A stretch of DNA of 8,810 bases from contig DYMR01000075.1 in assembly GCA_020721485.1 (NCBI GenBank), forward strand, positions 1 through 8,810, given 5' to 3'. Position 1 is the stretch's first letter. Every line of letters begins with the position of its first letter. A program made the position numbers and the translations under genes. This stretch comes from Halothiobacillus neapolitanus (GTDB lineage: Bacteria; Pseudomonadota; Gammaproteobacteria; Halothiobacillales; Halothiobacillaceae). The notes under the pieces are model-generated. The model made no database searches. It was not told the origin of the DNA and saw only the letters and a program-made list of their open reading frames with translations. Below, one piece after another: positions 1-5,722 of this stretch.

Positions 1-137
1 GGGGGCGAAGCGGGTCGCGTTGCCCCGCGACCCCGGACGGGCTGGGGTGGGGGTGAACAATCCCGTGAGAAATTATTCCGTGCCCCCCCCAAAGCCCCCC
101 AAAATAACCGGCAACGCATCCAGCGAATAGGAACCCC
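1..137. other. Non-coding leader upstream of the methyltransferase remnant
   Basis: No convincing gene is seen in this stretch. It holds a perfect inverted repeat, GGGTCGCG (12-19) and CGCGACCC (26-33), around a 6-nt loop, with no following T-run, so it is not a clear intrinsic terminator. Two C-tracts follow (C8 at 83-90, C6 at 95-100), each followed by a short A-run. A plausible Shine-Dalgarno AGGA at 129-132 lies 5 nt before the ATG at 138. No convincing -35/-10 pair was found by eye. Confidence 0.5.
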
Positions 138-1445
138 ATGACCCCCGCCGTTCATTCCTTCATCACCCGCTGGGGCACTGCCACCGGCTCCAAGCGTGCC
201 AACTACCAGCTTTTTCTCAGCGAGCTGTGCGTCTTGCTGGAACTGCCCAGCCCCAATCCGGCCTCGGACGACACCACGGAGAATACCTAACAAGTCGCCA
301 TCGAAGCCTGGCGCGCCCAAGGCAAGCCCGACAAAGCCCTGGCCGAAGCCAAAGCCTTTCACCACCAACTGTGCCGCACCACCGTGCTGGACCCCGCCTG
401 CGGCAGCGGCAACTTTTTGTATGTGGCGCTCGAACACATGAAGCGGCTAGAGGGCGAAGTGCTCAACCGCATTGCCGATTTAAGCCTCGGCCAAGCCAGC
501 TTCGACACCGCCGGGCTAACCATTGATCCGCATCAGTTTTTTGGCCTAGAAATCAACCCGCGCGCCGCCGCCATTGCCGAAATCGTGCTGTGGATCGGCT
601 ACCTGCAATGGCACCACCGCATTCACAAAACTTTGGACAGCCTGCCCGACCCCGTGCTGCGCGATTTTCACACCATCGAACACCGCGATGCGCTGATTGC
701 CTACGACGCGTTCGACTATGCGCTGGACGACCACGGCCTGCCGCTCACCCGCTGGGATGGCGTCACCGTCAAACCCAGCCCGATCACCGGCGAACCCATC
801 CCCGATGAAAGCGCCCGCCTGCCGGTCGAGCGCTACCTCAAACTGCGCAGCGGCGAGGCGCTCACCGCCAAAGATCAAGCCCTGCATCAGGCCGGCTTGG
901 TGTCGGTGCTCGCCAGCCTGCACGATGAATTGGACGCCGCCGTGTTCGCCGCTTACGGCTGGGATGATTTGGCCGCGCCCTTGGTCGGCCAGGGGGGCGC
1001 GACCACACCGCTGCCGAACAAACCCGCCGCGCAAGCGCAGGCCGAAGAAGAATTGTTACTGCGCTTGGTGGCGCTGAACACCCGCCGCGCGGCAGACGAA
1101 GCCCAAGGGCAAGTTCACTGGCTGCGGGCGGCGTATCAAAACCCCAGCGCGGCCACCGTGCTCGGCAGGCAAACCGAGGTGGACTTGATCGACGACTTGG
1201 CCGACGACGACGAGGCCGAAACCCCGCCGCCTACCGCCCTGCCTGCCAGCGGCCAACAGGCATGGCCGAAAGAGTTGCGCGAACAAATCGCCGCCGTGCG
1301 CGGCCTGCTCACCCCGCAGGCGCAAAGCGCGGACGCCTTGGCCGCCGCGTTCAAACGCAAGCCGGTTAAGGCGGTGCAAACCGTGTTGGATGCGCTGCAC
1401 GGCTTGGGGCTGGCGCAGGGGGAAGACGGGCAATGGCGGGCTTGA
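138..1445 (+). pseudogene. Decayed class I SAM-dependent DNA methyltransferase (R-M type), two internal deletions and an in-frame stop
   Basis: This is the remnant of a large adenine-type DNA methyltransferase/restriction-modification protein of the family that carries DPACGSGNFL. Reading from ATG 138 (AGGA upstream) gives 50 residues typical of the family N-terminus, ending DDTTENT, then TAA at 288-290. The same frame continues with QVAIEAWRAQGKPDKAL and runs to TGA at 1443-1445. Motif I (VLDPACGSGNF, about 384-416) and the acidic FGLEINPRAA segment (about 540-570) are present. The catalytic NPPY/F motif IV is absent: family sequence up to PVERYL (about 839) jumps straight to C-terminal sequence KLRSGEALTAKD. 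The frame holds 436 codons, whereas intact relatives, from memory, are around 900 residues or more. The part from 384 (GTG, no Shine-Dalgarno) stays open for 353 codons but lacks the catalytic motif, so I infer no methylation activity. The family match is from recognition, not a search. Confidence 0.8.
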
Positions 1446-1516
1446 ATGCTTCAGCGGAGGTGTTTATCCTTCAGGATGTTTATCCATTTGTGTAAACAAT
1501 GAGCGGGGGTTAAACC
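1446..1516 (+). promoter_or_regulatory. Candidate mazEF operator/promoter with three TGTTTA half-sites
   Basis: Two 9-bp direct repeats TGTTTATCC begin at 1461 and 1477. The inverted form TAAACA begins at 1493, so the hexamer recurs at exactly 16-bp steps just ahead of mazE. MazE antitoxins are known to autorepress their operons through operator repeats, and this is the obvious place for such a site. A purine-rich GGGGG (1505-1509) lies 7 nt before the mazE ATG. The operator role is inferred; no promoter hexamers are clear by eye. Confidence 0.45.
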
Positions 1517-1771
1517 ATGACTGAAGCCACTTTGAACATTAAGCAATGGGGCAATAATTTGGGGGTTCGCTTGCCCGCTGCCATCGCCCGTGCCGCGCAT
1601 TTGCGGGTCGATCAGCGGGTTCGGATCGTGGTGGCGGAGGGGTTGATTTCGATTATCCCGCTCGTCGAGCCGGAGTTGTCGTTGGCGCAACGCTTGGCGC
1701 AGTTCGATCCGGCGCGGCACGGGGGCGAGGCGATGCCCTCGGCGGCGCGCTTGGGGGCGGAGCAGTGGTAA
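1517..1771 (+). CDS. mazE: MazE-family antitoxin (AbrB/SpoVT fold)
   Basis: This is the 84-residue antitoxin of a type II toxin-antitoxin pair. It binds and neutralises the MazF endoribonuclease in the cytoplasm, and its N-terminal swapped-hairpin DNA-binding domain normally represses the operon. The N-terminus (residues 5-23) has the MazE hallmark pattern K-x-W-G-N-x-x-x-V-R-L-P and lines up with E. coli MazE without gaps over the core (RWGNSPAVRIP). Residues 25-50 supply the remaining AbrB strands. The C-terminal third is the toxin-binding tail, and it ends in Trp as E. coli MazE does. ATG 1517 is preceded by GGGGG. Its stop TAA (1769-1771) overlaps the toxin start, GTG 1765, a 7-nt overlap that couples translation. 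The length is normal and no damage is seen. Other AbrB-type antitoxins (VapB, ChpS) are related, but the MazF partner settles the assignment. Confidence 0.9.
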   Translation: MTEATLNIKQWGNNLGVRLPAAIARAAHLRVDQRVRIVVAEGLISIIPLVEPELSLAQRLAQFDPARHGGEAMPSAARLGAEQW

Positions 1772-2139
1772 GCCCCGTGTGGGTGCCGGATCGACAAGAC
1801 ATGATCTGGATTGATTGCAACCCGCAGGTTGGGCAAGAAATGCGGGATGTGCATCCTTTTTTGGTGCTGTCGCCGGCGGCGTTTAATGCCAAAACTTCGT
1901 TGGTGATTGGGCTGCCGATGACGACGGCTGAATACAATTCGGATAACCCGTTTGCGGTTGCGATCGGCGCGGCCACGGGGCGCAAGGCGCATAAAACCAG
2001 TTATGTGTTGTGTCATCAACCCAAGTCGTTTGATTGGCGACTGCGTGGCGCCAGCCCGCATCCGTTGGGGCAAGTCGAGGCAAGCCCATTTGCTGAGGTG
2101 TGTGCTCGACTGAATCAAATCATTCAGTTGCATGCTTAA
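1765..2139 (+). CDS. mazF: MazF/PemK-family mRNA interferase toxin
   Basis: This is the 124-residue toxin of the mazEF pair, a ribosome-independent endoribonuclease that cuts mRNA at short sequence motifs when MazE is degraded. GTG 1765 is preferred because it gives MVSPVWVPDRQDMIWID, closely matching the E. coli MazF start (MVSRYVPDMGDLIWVD), and because it overlaps mazE. The core beta-barrel is visible: HPFLVLSP (residues 30-37), VIGLPMTT (47-54) and SYVLCHQPKSFDWRLRGA (around residues 83-100). The catalytic Thr (E. coli T52) is kept as T53. The position of catalytic Arg29 is His30 here, which I recall as usual in an HPFLVLS-type subfamily. The stop TAA (2137-2139) lies inside the left arm of the hairpin element that follows, so the last codons may have been set by that insertion, although the length is normal for the family. 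Cleavage specificity cannot be read from the sequence. Confidence 0.9.
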   Translation: MVSPVWVPDRQDMIWIDCNPQVGQEMRDVHPFLVLSPAAFNAKTSLVIGLPMTTAEYNSDNPFAVAIGAATGRKAHKTSYVLCHQPKSFDWRLRGASPHPLGQVEASPFAEVCARLNQIIQLHA

Positions 2140-2174
2140 CAGGCTGTTGAAAAATGGTTTCAACAGCCTGTTAA
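2136..2174 (+). terminator. Perfect 17-bp hairpin at the mazF stop, possible terminator
   Basis: The left arm 2136-2152 pairs perfectly with 2158-2174 around the loop AATGG, and the mazF stop codon is inside the left arm. The stem is strong enough to end or shield the mazEF transcript. However, it is followed by AGCAAGCC rather than a T-run, so it is a poor Rho-independent terminator by the usual rule. The terminator role is inferred. Confidence 0.35.
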
Positions 2175-2305
2175 AGCAAGCCAAGGATGGCTTGCTCGAA
2201 GATCAAGCATCGTCAGTGCTTGATCTTCGCCCATCGTTACGGGCGTGTACCGGAACGATGGGGTTGAAAAAACGACAGGGAAGTCTTTTTTCAACATCCT
2301 GCTAA
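2136..2305. mobile_element. MITE-like element of five contiguous hairpins with terminal inverted repeats
   Basis: The outer ends are imperfect 20-bp inverted repeats: 2136-2155 (TTAACAGGCTGTTGAAAAAT) against 2286-2305, with 17 of 20 positions matching. Between them, five hairpins follow with no unpaired base separating them: 2136-2174 (17-bp stem, loop AATGG), 2175-2196 (9 bp, loop AGGA), 2197-2229 (13 bp, loop TCGTCAG), 2230-2262 (9 bp, 15-nt loop) and 2263-2295 (10 bp, a bulged C, then 3 bp, loop AGGGAA). No credible ORF is present. Size (170 bp), inverted ends and lack of coding suggest a non-autonomous transposon. No clear target-site duplication is seen. A structured RNA or composite terminator downstream of mazF is the alternative. 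Confidence 0.6.
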
Positions 2306-2345
2306 TTTGCTGGATTGATTGGCGCTGGCTGATTCATTCATGCTT

Positions 2346-2447
2346 CCTGCCACTTCGCGCAGGAGCCACGAAAAGGCATGGCTCCTGCCACTTCTCGCAG
2401 GAGCCACGAAAAGGCATGGCTCCTGCGATTTCGCGCAGGAAGCAGCC
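2346..2447. repeat. REP-like array: two 38-bp tandem palindromic units plus a partial third
   Basis: Unit 1 (2346-2383) and unit 2 (2384-2421) are identical except for one base (G at 2357, T at 2395). Unit 3 (2422-2447) keeps the first 19 or so bases with two changes and then diverges. Each full unit contains a 10-bp stem, GCAGGAGCCA with TGGCTCCTGC (2359-2368/2379-2388 and 2397-2406/2417-2426, loop CGAAAAGGCA). Between these lie smaller stems of TCCTGC with GCAGGA, and the last is TCCTGCG/CGCAGGA (2421-2427/2434-2440). Alternating palindromes of this size resemble REP/REPIN sequences mobilised by RAYT transposases; that link is inference. Confidence 0.75.
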
Positions 2448-2485
2448 GGTAGAAACCGGTAGCGCCGTCCGCCATTTTCCGACCT

Positions 2486-2503
2486 TTGGCACAAACCCTG
2501 CTA
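2486..2503 (+). promoter_or_regulatory. Sigma-54 (RpoN) promoter of the fli operon
   Basis: The sequence TTGGCACAAACCCTGCTA (2486-2503) has the invariant GG (2488-2489) and GC (2500-2501) exactly 10 nt apart and matches the TGGCAC-N5-TTGC consensus at most positions. Transcription would begin near 2513, about 50 nt before fliE. In polar-flagellated gammaproteobacteria the fliE operon is sigma-54 dependent and activated by FleQ/FleR or FlrA/FlrC-type enhancer-binding proteins. No activator site could be assigned by eye, and the repeat array ends only about 40 bp upstream of the -24 element. Confidence 0.8.
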
Positions 2504-2563
2504 ATCCTCTGCCATGCCGTGAAATGTCTCTGTGGTAACAGGGCGTGGCAATGAGGAGATGGG

Positions 2564-2908
2564 ATGATGAGCGGTATGTCGGTGAATCCTTCGGTGGATC
2601 AAATTCTCGCGCAGATGCGGGTGATGCGGGCGGCGGCGACGGATCGGATGACGCCGCCGTCTGCGGCGGCTCCGGCTGCGCCTGGGGTGTCTTTCGGCCA
2701 GGTGCTGCAAAACGCGCTGGGTGAGGTGAATCAGTTGCAGCAAACCTCCAGCGAGTTGAAAACCCGCTTCGAGTTGGGCGATCCGAAGGTGGATTTAACG
2801 CAGGTGATGCTGGCCGGTCAGAAGGCATCGCTGGGTTTTAACGCGACGCTTCAGGTACGCAACCGGCTGTTGCAGGCGTATCAAGATGTGCTGAACATGC
2901 CGATTTGA
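2564..2908 (+). CDS. fliE: Flagellar hook-basal body complex protein FliE
   Basis: FliE is the small periplasmic protein that joins the MS-ring to the proximal rod and is among the first exported by the flagellar type III apparatus. It has 114 residues, close to the usual 100-110. The C-terminal half carries the family pattern: FGQVLQNALGEVNQLQ (about residues 44-59), then GDPKVDLTQVMLAGQKASL (72-90) and a C-terminal helix ending in VRNRLLQAYQDVLNMPI. The N-terminal third is Ala/Pro-rich and variable, as is common. Two ATGs stand side by side at 2564 and 2567. GAGGAG (2553-2558) is 5 nt from the first and 8 nt from the second, so either could be used. It is the first gene after the sigma-54 promoter and is followed 11 nt later by fliF. 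Confidence 0.95.
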   Translation: MMSGMSVNPSVDQILAQMRVMRAAATDRMTPPSAAAPAAPGVSFGQVLQNALGEVNQLQQTSSELKTRFELGDPKVDLTQVMLAGQKASLGFNATLQVRNRLLQAYQDVLNMPI

Positions 2909-2919
2909 TGGGGTGAATC

Positions 2920-4683
2920 ATGGCGCAACATTCTCTTTCTCCGGCGGCTTTGCCCGCGCAAAACGGTTCCCCGGCGTGGGTTCGGCAGTTGGATGGCGTG
3001 ACGCAGTCGTCAAGTTTCCGTCAGTTGCTGTTGTTGATCGCGCTGGCGGCGGTGATTTCGTTCATGGTCGGCTTTTTCCTGTGGGGGCAAAAGCCTTCAT
3101 TGGTGCCGTTGTATACCAATTTGGGGCCGAAGGAATCGGCGGCGGTGGTCGAGGCGCTGAAATCGGCCAAGCAGTCGTATCAGTTGTCGGCGGATGGGGC
3201 GATTTTGGTCGATCCGGCGCAGTTGCCGGCAGTGCGGATGCTGCTCGCGGGGCAGGGCTTGCCGGCGGGCAATGGCGCGGGTTTGGAGATGCTGAATAAG
3301 GATCAATCCTTGGGCACCAGCCAGTTCGTGGAGCAGGCGCGGTATCAGCACGCCATCGAGATCGAGTTGGCGCGGTCGATTGAGACGATTCAGGGGGTGT
3401 CTGCCGCGCGGGTGCATTTGGCGGTGCCGAAGCCTTCGGTTTTTGTGCGGGAACAGCAGCCGCCGACCGCGTCGGTGGTGGTGGAGTTGTCGCCGGGGCA
3501 GTCGCTTTCTGCCGAGCAGGTGCGGGCGATTGTGCATTTGGTGGCGTCGAGTGTGGCCGGGATGAAGCCGGAGAATGTGAGTGTGATCGATCAGCGCGGT
3601 GAGTTGCTGAGTCAAAATTCTGACAGCGCGCACGGTATGGGGCTGACGGATAAGCAGTTTGCGTATCGCCAACGGGTGGAGCGCGCGTATGCGCAGCAAA
3701 TTGAGGCGCTGCTGACGCCGATTGTGGGGGCGGGCAAGGTGCGCGCGCAGGTGTCGGCGGATGTGGATTTTTCCCGCCAAGAAGGCACGAGTGAGACTTA
3801 TGGCCCGAAGGCGGGGGTGGTGCTGTCGGAGCAATCGACGGATTCTTCCCGCGCGCTGGGCGATCAAGGGGTGAATGGCGGTGTGCCGGGCGCGCTGACC
3901 AATCAGCCGCCGGGCAATGGCACGGTGACACCGCCCACGACGGGTGGGCTGACGCCGCCGGCTAATCTGAATGTGCAGCAATATCAGCAACTCATTCAAA
4001 CGCCGATCAGCAGCCAGAAGAACGAAACCCGCAATTACAATGTCGATAAAGAGATTCGGCACACGCAATACGCCAGCGGCGCGGTGGATAAGCTGAATGT
4101 GGCGGTGTTGCTGGATGAAAAATCGGTGACGGATAAGGACGGTAAAACCACGGCCGAGCCGATGAGCGATGCGGAAATGGCGCGGATTAAGGAGCTGGTA
4201 TCGCAGGCGGTGGGGTTGAACGATCAGCGCGGCGATAAATTGACGGTCGCCAGCATCCCGTTCGTGCAGCAAACCATTGAGCCGATCAAAACCCCGTTGT
4301 GGGAGCAGCCTTGGTTCATGCCGTTGGTGAAAAATGTGGGTCTGGGCGTGGCGCTGTTGTTGATGTTCTTGCTGGGCGTGCGGCCGATTTTGAAAATGCT
4401 GGGCGAGAAGCCCGCCCCGGCGCAGGAACCGGCGTTGATCGGCCACGGTGGCGCTGGGGATGAGGGCGTGCAGGTGTCGATTGGCCACGCCGCGCAAGAG
4501 GCCGGCATGGCGCGCGCGGCGGATGGTTCGCCCATTCAAGACATGGATAATTTGGACGGGGTGCCGCAGTTGGTGGGGCAGGCCGGCTATGCCGATAAAC
4601 TGCGCTCACTCAAGCAAAGCATCAATCATGATCCGAAGGCGGTGGCCGCCGTGATCAAACAATGGACGCATTCGGAGAGCTGA
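2920..4683 (+). CDS. fliF: Flagellar MS-ring protein FliF
   Basis: FliF forms the inner-membrane MS-ring on which the rotor, switch and export gate are built. It has 587 residues, within the normal range of 550-600. TM1 is about residues 34-55 (hydrophobic run from FRQLLLLIALAAV). The YscJ/FliF ring-building domain follows (about 56-225, with PLYTNL and the stretch EQARYQHAIEIELARSIETI). The second periplasmic domain (about 250-450) contains a Gly/Pro/Thr-rich low-complexity insert (about 318-350). TM2 is about 466-491 (from WFMPLVKNVGLGVALLL). The C-terminal cytoplasmic tail ends with the FliG-binding segment (YADKLRSLKQSINHDPKAVA, about 557-576, then VIKQWTHSES). GGGGTGA (2910-2916) precedes ATG 2920. 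The stop is 1 nt before fliG. No signs of decay are seen. Confidence 0.97.
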   Translation: MAQHSLSPAALPAQNGSPAWVRQLDGVTQSSSFRQLLLLIALAAVISFMVGFFLWGQKPSLVPLYTNLGPKESAAVVEALKSAKQSYQLSADGAILVDPAQLPAVRMLLAGQGLPAGNGAGLEMLNKDQSLGTSQFVEQARYQHAIEIELARSIETIQGVSAARVHLAVPKPSVFVREQQPPTASVVVELSPGQSLSAEQVRAIVHLVASSVAGMKPENVSVIDQRGELLSQNSDSAHGMGLTDKQFAYRQRVERAYAQQIEALLTPIVGAGKVRAQVSADVDFSRQEGTSETYGPKAGVVLSEQSTDSSRALGDQGVNGGVPGALTNQPPGNGTVTPPTTGGLTPPANLNVQQYQQLIQTPISSQKNETRNYNVDKEIRHTQYASGAVDKLNVAVLLDEKSVTDKDGKTTAEPMSDAEMARIKELVSQAVGLNDQRGDKLTVASIPFVQQTIEPIKTPLWEQPWFMPLVKNVGLGVALLLMFLLGVRPILKMLGEKPAPAQEPALIGHGGAGDEGVQVSIGHAAQEAGMARAADGSPIQDMDNLDGVPQLVGQAGYADKLRSLKQSINHDPKAVAAVIKQWTHSES

Positions 4684-4684
4684 A

Positions 4685-5722
4685 ATGGCTGAAGCACCCG
4701 CGTTAGCGGAAAACCCGAAAGATTTGATTGCCACCCTGAAGGGGCCGGAGCGCGTCGCGATTTTGATGATGGCGCTGGGCGAGGAGGCGGCAGCGAAATT
4801 GTTCGCGCAGCTCGATCCGCGCGAGGTGCAGAAGATCGGCCAGGCGATGGCGGTGTTGCCGAATGTGACCCGGTCGCAAATCCAAGGGGTGCTCGATCAG
4901 TTCGTGATGGATTTGGAGGATCAAACCGGTTTGGCGCTCGGCACGACGGATTACATCCGCAATGTGCTGAACCGTGCCTTGGGCGAGGATAAGGCGTCCA
5001 GCCTGCTGGAGCGCATTTCCGCCACCGGCAACCGGCGCAATCTGGAGTTTTTGAAGTGGATGGATCCTCGGTCGATTGCGGAAATCATTCGTTACGAACA
5101 CCCGCAGATTATTGCCATTGTGCTGTCGCATTTGGAGAGTGATCAAGGCGCGGAAATTCTGCAAATGCTGCCGGAAAATATGCGCGCGGACATCATGTTA
5201 CGGATTGCGCATCTGGATGGCGTTTCGCCGCAAGCGCTGCAAGAGCTGGACGACATCATGGAGCGCCAAGCCTCCGGCGCGGGCGGTGGCAAGTCGTCCA
5301 AGGTCGGCGGCGTCAAAATTGCGGCGGGCATCATGAACTTCTTGGAAGGCTCGGTCGAAGAAGTGGTGATGGGGCAAATTAAATCGACCGATACCGACTT
5401 GGGTTCGAAAATCGAAGACCTGATGTTCGTGTTCGCCAACCTGATTGAGGTGGATGATCGCGGCATTCAAACCATTCTGCGCGAAGTGCCGTCGGATCGG
5501 CTGTTGCTGGCGATCAAGGGTGCGGACCCCGAATTGAAAGACAAGTTCTTCAAAAATATGTCCAAACGCGCGGCAGAAATGATGCGCGACGATTTGGAAT
5601 CCTTGGGACCCACCCGCCTCAGCGATGTCGAAGGCGCACAAAAAGAAATTCTGCAAATCTCTCGCAAATTAGCCGAAGAAGGGAAAATTCAGCTCGGGGG
5701 CGGTGGTGAACAGTTCGTCTGA
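4685..5722 (+). CDS. fliG: Flagellar motor switch protein FliG
   Basis: FliG is the rotor protein that takes torque from the MotA stator and couples the FliM/FliN switch to the MS-ring on the cytoplasmic side. It has 345 residues (E. coli has 331). The N-terminal FliF-binding domain is about 1-110 (GPERVAILMMALGEEAA). The middle domain holds the EHPQ motif at 138-141 (FliM binding). A Gly-rich hinge lies at about 198-206 (GAGGGKSSK), and the C-terminal domain has MFVF at 247-250. The torque-helix charges known from E. coli (K264, R281, D288, D289, R297) all have counterparts here: K278, R295, D302, D303 and R311. GGAGAG (4674-4679) overlaps the end of fliF and serves ATG 4685. The last 20 nt overlap fliH. 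It is intact and very likely functional. Confidence 0.97.
   Translation: MAEAPALAENPKDLIATLKGPERVAILMMALGEEAAAKLFAQLDPREVQKIGQAMAVLPNVTRSQIQGVLDQFVMDLEDQTGLALGTTDYIRNVLNRALGEDKASSLLERISATGNRRNLEFLKWMDPRSIAEIIRYEHPQIIAIVLSHLESDQGAEILQMLPENMRADIMLRIAHLDGVSPQALQELDDIMERQASGAGGGKSSKVGGVKIAAGIMNFLEGSVEEVVMGQIKSTDTDLGSKIEDLMFVFANLIEVDDRGIQTILREVPSDRLLLAIKGADPELKDKFFKNMSKRAAEMMRDDLESLGPTRLSDVEGAQKEILQISRKLAEEGKIQLGGGGEQFV

Noticed and set aside
384..1445. Functional 353-residue methyltransferase starting at GTG 384
   Set aside because: There is no Shine-Dalgarno before the GTG, the start falls inside motif I, and the catalytic NPPY/F motif is absent.
1612..2184. 190-codon minus-strand frame opposite mazEF
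   Set aside because: It shows no known motif, overlaps the recognised toxin-antitoxin pair entirely, and begins inside the hairpin element.
2263..2295. Rho-independent terminator
   Set aside because: The A- and T-runs are inside the stem arms and not downstream of a GC-rich stem, so it does not have terminator form.
2346..2447. CRISPR array
   Set aside because: The 38-bp units are directly adjacent, with no unique spacers and only two full copies, so this is tandem/REP-type repetition.
2245..2538. 97-codon plus-strand frame in the repeat region
   Set aside because: It is made of the translated 38-bp repeats and hairpins (repeated RKGMAPA-type segments) and has no good ribosome site.
3097..4539. 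480-codon open frame on the minus strand opposite fliF
   Set aside because: It is an Arg/His/Leu-rich shadow frame from GC-rich coding DNA with no recognisable domain. FliF on the plus strand is unambiguous.
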